A DNA stretch of 64,000 nt from Bradyrhizobiaceae bacterium (GTDB taxonomy: Bacteria > Pseudomonadota > Alphaproteobacteria > Rhizobiales > Xanthobacteraceae), in NCBI GenBank assembly GCA_020544565.1, contig CP078014.1, forward strand, positions 3,722,016-3,786,015, read 5' to 3'. Below are positions 17,110 through 24,497 of this stretch, piece by piece (within the stretch, counting starts at the first letter, position 1; each line of letters begins with the position of its first letter). The notes beneath the pieces are model-generated. The model was given only the letters and a program-made list of their open reading frames with translations. It did not search any database and had not been told where the DNA came from. A program made the translations under genes and the position numbers.

Positions 17110-18575
17110 CAAGTGATCTCGACAAGGATCTGAAGGCCATCCAGCAGGCGAGGCGGCTGGCCGAACGGTGTCGCGAGGCGCAGCGGGAGTTCGCGAAAGC
17201 GTCGGCCGCCACCGTCAACGCGGTGTGTGAAGCGGTATCGCAGGCGTCGTTCAAGGCCGCGCGCCGCCTCGCCGACCTGGCTCACGAGGAAACCGGTTAC
17301 GGAAATCCCGAGCATAAGGTGCTGAAGAACGAATTCGCCGCGCGCAACGTCTGGGATTCGATTCGCAACGTGCCGACCGTCGGCGTGATCGAGCGCGACG
17401 AGGCCAAGAAAATGGTTGTCATCGCCGAGCCGATGGGCGTGGTGGCGGCGCTGACGCCGTCGACCAATCCGACGTCGACGGCGATCTTCAAGGCGTTGAT
17501 CGCCCTCAAGGGGCGCAATGGCATCGTGTTGTCGCCGCATCCCTCGGCGGCAAAATGCACCGCCGAAGCCGTGGACATCATCGCCCGGGCTGCCGAGGGT
17601 GCCGGCGCGCCGTCCGGTCTGGTCAGTTGCCTCGACGGGTCGTCATACTCCGGGACGCAGGAGCTGCTGCGTCATTATGCGGTCAACGTGATTCTCGCCA
17701 CCGGCGGCGGGCCGATGGTTCGCGCCGCCCACAGCACGGGCAAGCCGGCCTATGGCGTGGGTCCCGGAAACGTACCCGCATGGGTCGACCGCAGCGCCGA
17801 TATCGCGAAGGCGGCGCGCGATCTCGTCAACAGCAAGTCGTTCGACTGCAGCCTGATCTGCGCTACCGAGCAAACGGTGGTGGCCGACGAACCGATCGCG
17901 GCGGAATTGCGCCGCCGGATGGAGGAACAGGGCGCATACTGGGTGCCCGAAGCCTATCACAAGAAGCTCGCGGCGACGTTGTTTCATCCGGATGGCGGCA
18001 TCAATGCGCGCTCCGTCGGCCAGACGGCGGCGGCGCTGGCGGGCGCTGTCGGCATGGAGATCCCGGCCGGCACGCGCGTGCTGGTGACGCCGCTCGGAGG
18101 GATCGGCAAGGATCATCCGCTCTCGCGCGAGAAGCTGACATCCGTGCTGGGGTTCATGACGGCGCAGGATGCGCAGGCCGGGCTGGAGCTGTGCGTCAAG
18201 ATTCTCCGTTTCGGCGGCGACGGTCATTCGGCGGTGATCCATTCGCGCGATGTGGCGCAGACCGAGACCATGGCGGCGCAGTTGCCTGCGTTCCGCATCA
18301 TCGTCAATTCCATGTCGACGCTGGGCAGCATCGGTTCCACATGCCGCTTCGTTCCCTCGCTGACACTGGGGACGGGAGGCATGGGCGGGGCCATCGTCGG
18401 CGACAACATTACCGTCACGCACCTGATCAATCGCAAGCGCGTCGCATGGGAAGTCGAATCCCCGCCCGCGAGTGTGGGCCGGCCCGGAGCCGCAACGATC
18501 AAGCAAGAGCCTAGCGTTGACGAGATCGTTGCGCAGGTGCTGGCGCGGCTCGGTCGCATGCCGGTCCAAGCTTAA
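17106..18575 (+). CDS. CoA-acylating aldehyde dehydrogenase, BMC-associated
   Basis: A 489-residue enzyme of the PduP/EutE type, which oxidises an aldehyde to the acyl-CoA with NAD and is the hallmark core enzyme of catabolic microcompartments. The motifs are AEPMGVVAALTPSTNPTS, NGIVLSPHPSA, ATGGGPMV, YGVGPGNVPAWVD and the catalytic SFDCSLICATEQ (Cys252 by family alignment). A flexible linker and a short amphipathic helix, PSVDEIVAQVLARLGRM, end the protein at about residues 466-484; such tails direct cargo into BMC shells. The start overlaps the BMC-P stop. The aldehyde substrate is unknown: no diol dehydratase, ammonia lyase or glycyl radical enzyme is in the window. Confidence 0.93.
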   Translation: MTSDLDKDLKAIQQARRLAERCREAQREFAKASAATVNAVCEAVSQASFKAARRLADLAHEETGYGNPEHKVLKNEFAARNVWDSIRNVPTVGVIERDEAKKMVVIAEPMGVVAALTPSTNPTSTAIFKALIALKGRNGIVLSPHPSAAKCTAEAVDIIARAAEGAGAPSGLVSCLDGSSYSGTQELLRHYAVNVILATGGGPMVRAAHSTGKPAYGVGPGNVPAWVDRSADIAKAARDLVNSKSFDCSLICATEQTVVADEPIAAELRRRMEEQGAYWVPEAYHKKLAATLFHPDGGINARSVGQTAAALAGAVGMEIPAGTRVLVTPLGGIGKDHPLSREKLTSVLGFMTAQDAQAGLELCVKILRFGGDGHSAVIHSRDVAQTETMAAQLPAFRIIVNSMSTLGSIGSTCRFVPSLTLGTGGMGGAIVGDNITVTHLINRKRVAWEVESPPASVGRPGAATIKQEPSVDEIVAQVLARLGRMPVQA

Positions 18576-18589
18576 AGAGCAGAAGCAGC

Positions 18590-19021
18590 ATGGCGTATTT
18601 TCGTCCTTCCCAGGAGCGGGCTTTGGTCACAAAGCGCTTTCTCACGGCACGGGAAGTGGAGGACATGGCCGCCGCGGGTGCGGTCGAGATCATGCAGGTC
18701 GATGGCCTGGTGATCACGGATGCTGCGCGGGAGACCGCGCACGATCTCGGCTTGCGCATCAGGCAGCCGGAACGTCAGCCCCAGCCGGAGGGCAGGGCGT
18801 CGCCGCGCGAGCCGGACGCGCCGCGTGCCGAACCCGGCGTATCTCCGGCGCCGGTGCCAATGCCGGTCGCGCCCGTCGCGCCGATCAGGGTTACGGCAGC
18901 GGGGGGCGCGTCCGATGCGCCGCGATCCCGTGACGTGACGTCGGATCCTTTGACGCGTGCGGTTGTTCAGGCGGTACGCGCCAATCGGTCGGCACTGGCC
19001 GCCATCGCGGAAGGGACCTAA
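18590..19021 (+). CDS. BMC-associated small protein 1
   Basis: A 143-residue protein of unrecognised family. Residues 17-57 form a compact module, FLTAREVEDMAAAG...VDGLVITDAARETAHDLGLRI, resembling a short motif found at the start of EutT-like and other BMC proteins. A 60-residue proline-rich linker (QPERQPQPEG, SPAPVPMPVAPVAP) leads to a C-terminal helix PLTRAVVQAVRANRSALAAIAE. The neighbouring gene at 19025 encodes the same layout, so the two are probably paralogues. The plan of module, disordered linker and amphipathic helix suits a scaffold or adaptor holding cargo to the shell. A TTG at about 18623 is an alternative start. Function is inferred only. Confidence 0.6.
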   Translation: MAYFRPSQERALVTKRFLTAREVEDMAAAGAVEIMQVDGLVITDAARETAHDLGLRIRQPERQPQPEGRASPREPDAPRAEPGVSPAPVPMPVAPVAPIRVTAAGGASDAPRSRDVTSDPLTRAVVQAVRANRSALAAIAEGT

Positions 19022-19024
19022 CGG

Positions 19025-19420
19025 ATGTCGAGTCGGGATGAGATGAGAGCGCAGCGGCGGTTCATTACCAGTGATGACGTGCGAGCCGCCGTCGCCCGGA
19101 ATGAAAATCACATCGCTTTACCGCAGAACTGCACGGTGACCGACGAGGCGCGCGAGCTGGCGCTCAAGTTCGCTATCCGTCTGGACGACGCCGGTACTGC
19201 CAAGTCGGCGGCTCCGGTCGCCAGCGCTCCCGCGCAACCCCGCAACGATGCGCCGGCGCCCGATGCGGTTCAGCAAACTTGGCCGGAAGACACCAACCGC
19301 CGGGTGGTGGAAGCGGTGACCCAGGTGCTGGAAGGACTGGATCTCGGAGAGCGCAAGGCGGTGCTGCTGCCGACGATCATCCGCCGGGTCTTCGCCGGGC
19401 TTGCAGCCAGTCGGAGCTGA
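19025..19420 (+). CDS. BMC-associated small protein 2
   Basis: A 131-residue protein that repeats the plan of its upstream neighbour. The N-terminal module is RRFITSDDVRAAVARNEN...LPQNCTVTDEARELALKFAIRL, then an alanine/proline-rich linker, then the helical tail NRRVVEAVTQVLEGLDLGERKAVLL and IIRRVFAGLAASRS. The VVEAVTQVL helix resembles the tail of the aldehyde dehydrogenase (IVAQVLARL). It begins three bases after the previous stop and ends one base before the folB-like start, so it sits tightly inside the operon. I do not recognise a named family; a scaffold or encapsulation role is inference. Confidence 0.6.
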   Translation: MSSRDEMRAQRRFITSDDVRAAVARNENHIALPQNCTVTDEARELALKFAIRLDDAGTAKSAAPVASAPAQPRNDAPAPDAVQQTWPEDTNRRVVEAVTQVLEGLDLGERKAVLLPTIIRRVFAGLAASRS

Positions 19421-19421
19421 G

Positions 19422-19910
19422 ATGAACGTCTATCACAATCCTGCGCAGATGCCGGAGGGCGACCGCGTCATCATCGAGGACCTGCGAATCCCGGCTTGTA
19501 TCGGCGTCTATCCGCACGAGAAGCTCGAAAAGCAGGTCGTCGTCATGAATATCGAGATGGGGTTGCCGACCCCGGCCTGCTTTCGCAGCGATCGGGTCGA
19601 CGACACCATCGATTACGCCGCCGTGGCTGACGCTGTGAGACAACTGGCGGTGAGCCGGCATTTCAATCTCATCGAGAGCCTCGCCGAGCAGGTCTCGAAT
19701 GTCATCGTCGACGATTTCGGTGCCGCGTGGGTGAAGGTCCGCGTGGACAAGATCGGCGTCATCCCCGACGCGAAGTGTGCTGCGGTGGCGATCACGCGGC
19801 TGAACGCCCGCATGTTCGGAGGGGTGGCCTTGTCGCAATCCGTCACCGGTGCGCGGGATACGTCCCAGGATCTCGTTCTCGCCGTGTCGGAAGAAGCGGG
19901 CCGCACCTGA
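19422..19910 (+). CDS. FolB-like dihydroneopterin aldolase, BMC-associated
   Basis: A 162-residue member of the FolB family. FolB cleaves 7,8-dihydroneopterin to 6-hydroxymethyl-dihydropterin and glycolaldehyde in folate synthesis. Family blocks are IIEDLRIPACIGVYPHEKLEKQVVVMNIEM, DDTIDYAAVADAVRQL, FNLIESLAEQV and a C-terminal VKVRVDKIGVIPDAKCAAVAITR with the conserved lysine. Normal FolB is about 120 residues; here an N-terminal extension of roughly 15 and a tail of about 30 residues (ALSQSVTGARDTSQDLVLAV) are added, and the tail could be a targeting helix. Its place in a BMC operon suggests either aldehyde (glycolaldehyde) release inside the shell or dedicated pterin supply. Which one holds is open. 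Confidence 0.8.
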   Translation: MNVYHNPAQMPEGDRVIIEDLRIPACIGVYPHEKLEKQVVVMNIEMGLPTPACFRSDRVDDTIDYAAVADAVRQLAVSRHFNLIESLAEQVSNVIVDDFGAAWVKVRVDKIGVIPDAKCAAVAITRLNARMFGGVALSQSVTGARDTSQDLVLAVSEEAGRT

Positions 19911-19979
19911 CGATTCGCGAGTTCAGATCAGACCGCTGAAGCCATCTGTCGGTGTATTTCGTATAGCGAGGGAAACACA

Positions 19980-20855
19980 GTGAGCAATCCGTCACCACAG
20001 CGCAAGAAAGTCACCTGCAAGAGTCTCCAGGACAAGAAAGCGCGCGGCGAACTGATTGTCGCGCTCGGCGTCTATGATGCTCCGATGGCTGTAATCGCCG
20101 ACGAAATCGGCTTCGACCTTCTGATCAACGGCAATGCCGGCCCGATGTCGCTGCTCGGGCATCCGACGCCGATGACTGTGCGTTTCGAGGAACAGCTCGT
20201 GCTGATGCAGGCGGTGACCCGGACCGCGCCTTACGGGCTGGCCGTGGGACACCTGCCCTACATGACCTATCACTTCTCGACCGAAGACGCGATCCGCAGC
20301 GCTGCGCGCATGATCGCCGAAGGCGGCGCGGATGCCGTGAAGTGCGAAGGCAACAAGCACACCGCGAAGACCGTGGCCGAGATCGTCCGCGCCGGCATCC
20401 CCGTCATGGGGCATATGGGCATGCAGGCCTCGCGCAAGCTGGAGCAGAGCGGATACGGCTTCAAGGGGCGCACCGCAGCCGAAGCCGCCAAGATCGTCGA
20501 CGACACGCGCGCGTTCGTCGACGCCGGCGTTTTCGCAGTCATCCTGGAATACGTTCCGGTCGAGATCACGCAGCATCTCGCGCGGACGATGCCGGTGCCG
20601 ATCATCAGCGTCGGCGGCGGGCCGTCGCCCGACGGAATCTATATCGCGAGCAGCGATGTGGTGGGCTACAGCGCCTTTCCGAAGCCCAAGCATGAAGGCA
20701 GCTTTGCCAATATTCGCCCGGTGATCCAGGAGGGACTGCAGCGCTACAAGCAGGAAGTGCTGGACGGTCAATATCCATATGCGGAATTCGCCCAGCATAT
20801 GACGCCGGAGGAGCATCGTCGCTTCCTCGACATCGTTTCCGCTCCGGCGGCGTGA
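19980..20855 (+). CDS. PanB-like hydroxymethyltransferase homologue 3
   Basis: A 291-residue PanB-family protein starting with GTG at 19980 (MSNPSPQRKKVT). It is a close paralogue of the protein at 13781-14659, with the same LINGNAGPMSLLG, GHLPYMTYHFSTEDAI, VKCEGNKHTAKTVAEIV, GHMGMQASRKLEQSGYG and LEYVPVEIT blocks. The PanB metal ligands are replaced in the same way: Asn52 for Asp45 and His91 for Asp84, with Glu123 retained. Two near-copies flanking the shell genes suggest duplication for dosage or a heteromeric enzyme. It probably does not make ketopantoate. It follows folB by 69 bases and the sulfatase gene comes 73 bases later. Confidence 0.85.
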   Translation: MSNPSPQRKKVTCKSLQDKKARGELIVALGVYDAPMAVIADEIGFDLLINGNAGPMSLLGHPTPMTVRFEEQLVLMQAVTRTAPYGLAVGHLPYMTYHFSTEDAIRSAARMIAEGGADAVKCEGNKHTAKTVAEIVRAGIPVMGHMGMQASRKLEQSGYGFKGRTAAEAAKIVDDTRAFVDAGVFAVILEYVPVEITQHLARTMPVPIISVGGGPSPDGIYIASSDVVGYSAFPKPKHEGSFANIRPVIQEGLQRYKQEVLDGQYPYAEFAQHMTPEEHRRFLDIVSAPAA

Positions 20856-20928
20856 GCGCGGGCGGTCAAGTTCGCGACCACGACAACTATGAGTGTTGAG
20901 AGCGTTATCCGTCGGAGGCGATCAAGCT

Positions 20929-23193
20929 GTGGCATCCGAAAGCAGGCGTGGACAAATTGGGCGGACGATCGCTGAATCGACGCCATGGTGGCCGCAACCT
21001 GTGAAGGGGCCGCCGGGCTCGCCCAACATCCTGCTCGTTCTGTTCGACGATGTCGGCTTTTCGGATTTCGGCTGCTACGGCTCGCCGATCCGGACCCGCG
21101 CCATCGACCGCCTCGCCGCGGAAGGCATCCGCTATTCGGGATTCCACACCACCGCGATGTGTTCGACCACCCGCGCAGCCTTGCTCACCGGCCGCAATCA
21201 TCACTCCGTGGGAATGGGGTGTCTGGCGAATTTCGACAGCGGCTATCCGGGCTATCGCGGCAAGATTTCACGCGAGGCTGGCACGCTGGCGGAAATTCTC
21301 CGCGAGAACGGCTATCGCAATTATTTCTGCGGCAAGTGGCATGTGACGCCGATGAGCGAGGGGGGATCGACCGGCCCCTTCGACGGCTGGCCTCTCGGGC
21401 GTGGGTTCGACAGGTTCTACGGCTTCATGAATGCCGAAACCGATCACTACACGCCAGAGCTGGTTCAGGACAACTCGCACATTGATCCGCCCGGCACGTT
21501 CGAAACCGGCTATCACCTGACGGCGGATCTCGTCGATCGCGCAATTCAATTCATCGCCGATCATTCGGCGCAGCGGCCGGACCTGCCGTGGTTGACGTGG
21601 CTCGCTTTCGGCGCCTGCCATGCCCCCCATCAGGCGCCCAAAAGCCTGATCGACAGCTACGAGGAAGTTTTCGCGACCGGCTGGGATATCGAGCGCGAGG
21701 TGCGTCTGGCGACCCAGAAAGACATCGGGCTGGTGCCGCGGGACACGCGGATGCCCCCGCGCAATACCGGCGTGCTTCCGTGGGATGCGCACACGGAGGA
21801 GGAGCGGCGCCTCTTTGTCCGGCTGCAGTGCGCCTATGCGGCCATGCTGGATCATGCGGATCAGCAGATCGCGCGACTTGTCGATTTCCTTGAACGCACC
21901 GGCGCGCGCGACAACACCATCGTCCTTGTCCTCTCCGACAACGGCGCCAGCCAGGAGGGTGGGCCGCAAGGCGCGGTGAACACGCTCGGCAGCTACAACT
22001 ATCAGGAAGAGTCCTTCCAGGTAAAACTCGAGCGCTATGAGACCATCGGCGGCCCGGGAAGTCATGCCAACATTCCGCACGGCTGGGCCATGGCGTCCAA
22101 TACGCCGCTCAAGCGCTACAAGCAGAATACCCATGGCGGCGGCATTCGCGATCCTCTCGTGATCTCATGGCCGAAAGGCATTCATGCGCGGGGCGAGATT
22201 CGCCATCAGTTCGCTCACGCCTGCGACCTGTTGCCGACGCTGCTGGAAGTGATCGGTGTAGAGGCGCCGGCGCAGGTGAACGGCCTTGCCCAGATGCCGA
22301 TCGAAGGCGTCAGTTTCGCTCCGACCTTCCACACCTCTTCAGCCTCCAGCAAGGCGTCCGCGCAATATTTCGAGATGTTCGGCCATCGCGGCATCTGGCA
22401 CGACGGCTGGAAAGCCGTGGCCTATCATGCTCCCGGAACGCCGTTCGATCACGACCAATGGGAGCTTTACAATCTCGACCGCGACTTTTCCGAAACCCGT
22501 GATCTCGCCGCGGCCGAGCCGGGGCGGCTTGAGGCGTTGAAGCGGCTGTGGTGGCGGGAGGCGGAGAAACACAAGGTGCTGCCGCTGGACGATCGGTTCG
22601 GTCCGCGCTTCGCCGAGAATGCCGCGCGGATTCTGGGCGACAGGCGGCAGTTCGTGTTTCACAAGGGCGTCGGTCATGTGCCGACCGATCTGGCGCCGGA
22701 CGTGCGCAGCCGGAGCTATACCATCGAAGCCAGCGTGGAACTGACCGGCAACGACAACGGCGTGCTGATCGCGCATGGCGACGGAACCACCGGTTATGTC
22801 TTGTACGTTCGTGACGGCTATCTGGTGCACGATCTCAATCTCGGTGGCGTGCACGAAACCCTCGTTTCCGATCGGCCGATTCCGCGCTCCGTGCGCACGC
22901 TCGGCCTGCGTGTGGATCGGCTCAAGCGCGGCCCCGCCGGTGAAGCCCTCAAGAGCCGCTACACGCTGCTGATCGAGGGACAGGCGGCGGGCTCTCTCGA
23001 CACCGAGAGATATTTCAAGTCGCTCATCTCCTGGTCCGGCTGCGATATCGGATGTGACCGCGGCACACCTGTAGGAGATTATATCGCGCCATTCGAATTT
23101 TCGGGCGAGCTTGCGAAAGTCGTCGTGACGCTAGACGACGACCAGCAACTGGATGGCGACTCTGTCGGCCGCGCGGAGCTGGGTCGGGAATGA
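20929..23193 (+). CDS. Arylsulfatase-like enzyme (type I sulfatase)
   Basis: A 754-residue sulfatase of the alkaline phosphatase superfamily, which hydrolyses sulfate esters. A GTG at 20929 with GGAGG upstream is the chosen start. Motifs are NILLVLFDDVGFSDFGCYGSPI (metal site), YSGFHTTAMCSTTRAALLTGRNHHSVGMG (active site), NYFCGKWH, VLVLSDNGAS and a C-terminal beta-rich domain from about residue 560. The formylglycine site reads C78-S-T-T-R, where the usual pattern is C-x-P/A-x-R, so maturation by the formylglycine-generating enzyme is uncertain. No signal peptide is visible, suggesting a cytoplasmic enzyme. It follows the BMC operon and precedes an SsuABC-like importer, which may bring in a sulfated substrate. 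Confidence 0.9.
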   Translation: MASESRRGQIGRTIAESTPWWPQPVKGPPGSPNILLVLFDDVGFSDFGCYGSPIRTRAIDRLAAEGIRYSGFHTTAMCSTTRAALLTGRNHHSVGMGCLANFDSGYPGYRGKISREAGTLAEILRENGYRNYFCGKWHVTPMSEGGSTGPFDGWPLGRGFDRFYGFMNAETDHYTPELVQDNSHIDPPGTFETGYHLTADLVDRAIQFIADHSAQRPDLPWLTWLAFGACHAPHQAPKSLIDSYEEVFATGWDIEREVRLATQKDIGLVPRDTRMPPRNTGVLPWDAHTEEERRLFVRLQCAYAAMLDHADQQIARLVDFLERTGARDNTIVLVLSDNGASQEGGPQGAVNTLGSYNYQEESFQVKLERYETIGGPGSHANIPHGWAMASNTPLKRYKQNTHGGGIRDPLVISWPKGIHARGEIRHQFAHACDLLPTLLEVIGVEAPAQVNGLAQMPIEGVSFAPTFHTSSASSKASAQYFEMFGHRGIWHDGWKAVAYHAPGTPFDHDQWELYNLDRDFSETRDLAAAEPGRLEALKRLWWREAEKHKVLPLDDRFGPRFAENAARILGDRRQFVFHKGVGHVPTDLAPDVRSRSYTIEASVELTGNDNGVLIAHGDGTTGYVLYVRDGYLVHDLNLGGVHETLVSDRPIPRSVRTLGLRVDRLKRGPAGEALKSRYTLLIEGQAAGSLDTERYFKSLISWSGCDIGCDRGTPVGDYIAPFEFSGELAKVVVTLDDDQQLDGDSVGRAELGRE

Positions 23194-23263
23194 TCATGTG
23201 CCGGCGGTGATCAGGCCGGCTGTGGTGAAGGTCTCGTCGCGCTCAGTCAGCGCGGCTTGATCG

Positions 23264-23279
23264 TCCGGAGCGCTCCGGA
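23264..23279. promoter_or_regulatory. Perfect 16-base dyad after the sulfatase gene
   Basis: TCCGGAGCGCTCCGGA is a perfect palindrome in the 284-base gap between the sulfatase and DUF202 genes, flanked by TGATCG and TCATA. It could be a regulator site or a terminator stem; it has no T-run. Nothing else is recognisable in this gap apart from a good ribosome site before 23478. Confidence 0.4.
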
Positions 23280-23477
23280 TCATAGCCGGAATGCAGAACT
23301 GCTGCGTTCGCGGGCCGGCCGGGCATGTGGCCCGTTTCAATGCGCATTTGGCATCGAAAGGCGATCAAAAGCGCATTGGACACGCGTCCGATCGATTGAC
23401 TAGATTGCCCCTGAAACGATTTTCCATCCATGAATTGGCAAGGCGCCCTGACAGTTCGGCGGCGCTGCAAGGAGGAC

Positions 23478-23837
23478 ATGTCCGTGACTCGCCCAGCTTG
23501 GCAACGGGAAGGCCGTGAACCCGACTATCGGTTCAGCCTGGCGAACGAGCGCACGTTTCTCGCATGGATTCGCACCGCTTTGGCGGTTGTCGGTGGCGGC
23601 GTGCTGTTTCGGCAGTTCGCGGCGGGGACCGGTCCTCACTCGCTGAATTTCTTCATCGCGATCAGTATCACGATTTTGGGAGGCGTGATGGCGGTCGCCG
23701 CCTATCGACGATGGAAGTCTCATGAAATTGCGATGCGGCACGATCGGCCGCTCATGGCGGGATGGGACCTGGTTGCGCTGAGCGCCATGATCTCGAGCAT
23801 CGCGATCGGGCTGGGCATTCTGCTTCTGCCGACGTGA
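23478..23837 (+). CDS. DUF202 (YidH-like) inner membrane protein 1
   Basis: A 119-residue integral membrane protein of the DUF202/YidH family. RFSLANERTFLAWIRTALAVVGGGVLF is the family signature and first membrane segment; two more segments follow (FFIAISITILGGVMAVAAY and LVALSAMISSIAIGLGILLL). A strong GGAGG site precedes the ATG at 23478. No biochemical function is known to me. Four bases separate it from a second DUF202 gene, a pairing also seen for yidG and yidH in E. coli. Its link to the sulfatase and transporter is by position only. Confidence 0.88.
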   Translation: MSVTRPAWQREGREPDYRFSLANERTFLAWIRTALAVVGGGVLFRQFAAGTGPHSLNFFIAISITILGGVMAVAAYRRWKSHEIAMRHDRPLMAGWDLVALSAMISSIAIGLGILLLPT

Positions 23838-23841
23838 CGTT

Positions 23842-24198
23842 GTGGCCCGCGATCCAGGACTGCAACCCGAGCGCACATCGCTGGCCTGGCGGCGAACCGC
23901 CTTCAGCATGCTGGTGGTGAGTCTTCTGCTCATCCGAGATGCAGTACAGATGCATTCGATATGGTTGGGTGCTATTGCCGCGCTTATGGTCGGGGCGTCA
24001 TCGCTGCTGGCCATGGTGGGCTCGCTGCGAATGCGTAGCCTGCACGCTTGCGGAACGAACGGCGCGCCGCATGCGGCGCTCGTTGCTTTCACCGCGGCAG
24101 TTGTCGGCGTGGCCGCCGCTGCCGGCGGTCTTTTGGCGGTGGCGACATCCGATGGGGCGGGCATCCTCGATGGTCTGTTGCTGTCGGTGTTTCGATAG
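23842..24198 (+). CDS. DUF202 (YidG-like) inner membrane protein 2
   Basis: A 118-residue membrane protein starting at a GTG (23842) four bases after its partner. The short family motif LQPERTSLAWRRTAFSMLVV is followed by three hydrophobic segments around residues 23-42, 45-65 and 80-105. It is the shorter DUF202 type that usually pairs with a YidH-like protein. Function is unknown; the pair probably forms a small membrane complex. Confidence 0.85.
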   Translation: MARDPGLQPERTSLAWRRTAFSMLVVSLLLIRDAVQMHSIWLGAIAALMVGASSLLAMVGSLRMRSLHACGTNGAPHAALVAFTAAVVGVAAAAGGLLAVATSDGAGILDGLLLSVFR

Positions 24199-24497
24199 GG
24201 CGCGAGTCCATCGCACCGTATTCCGAGATCGGCAGGCTACTCCTTCGCGATCGTCGAACGAGGCAATTCATTTCGCAAACAATGCGCAGCTTGTCTGCCG
24301 TTGAACGCGGTTCACGCTGCGTGAATTTGTGCTCTGCGACGCGTTGCCGAGCGACAAGCACGAATATGCAACCGATCATTCCATTGCGCGGCATGCAACG
24401 ATTCCGGTTGAAATATGCAATTGTCGGTGCTGGTCCCTGCGAGTACTCTTAAAGAAAAACAAGTATCAATGCGATCACAGAGCGTCCGGGAGGGGAT
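24199..24497. other. Gene-free region before the ABC transporter operon
   Basis: About 300 bases with lower GC than the surroundings and no plausible coding frame. The end (AATTGTCGG to CTTAAAGAAAAACAAG) is AT-rich and probably holds the promoter of the transporter operon, followed by a GGGAGGGG ribosome site just before 24498. No clear palindrome was found. Confidence 0.5.

Noticed and set aside
15756..17540. Long minus-strand frame opposite the BMC shell genes
   Set aside because: It shows no family motif and lies antisense to three clear shell genes and the dehydrogenase.
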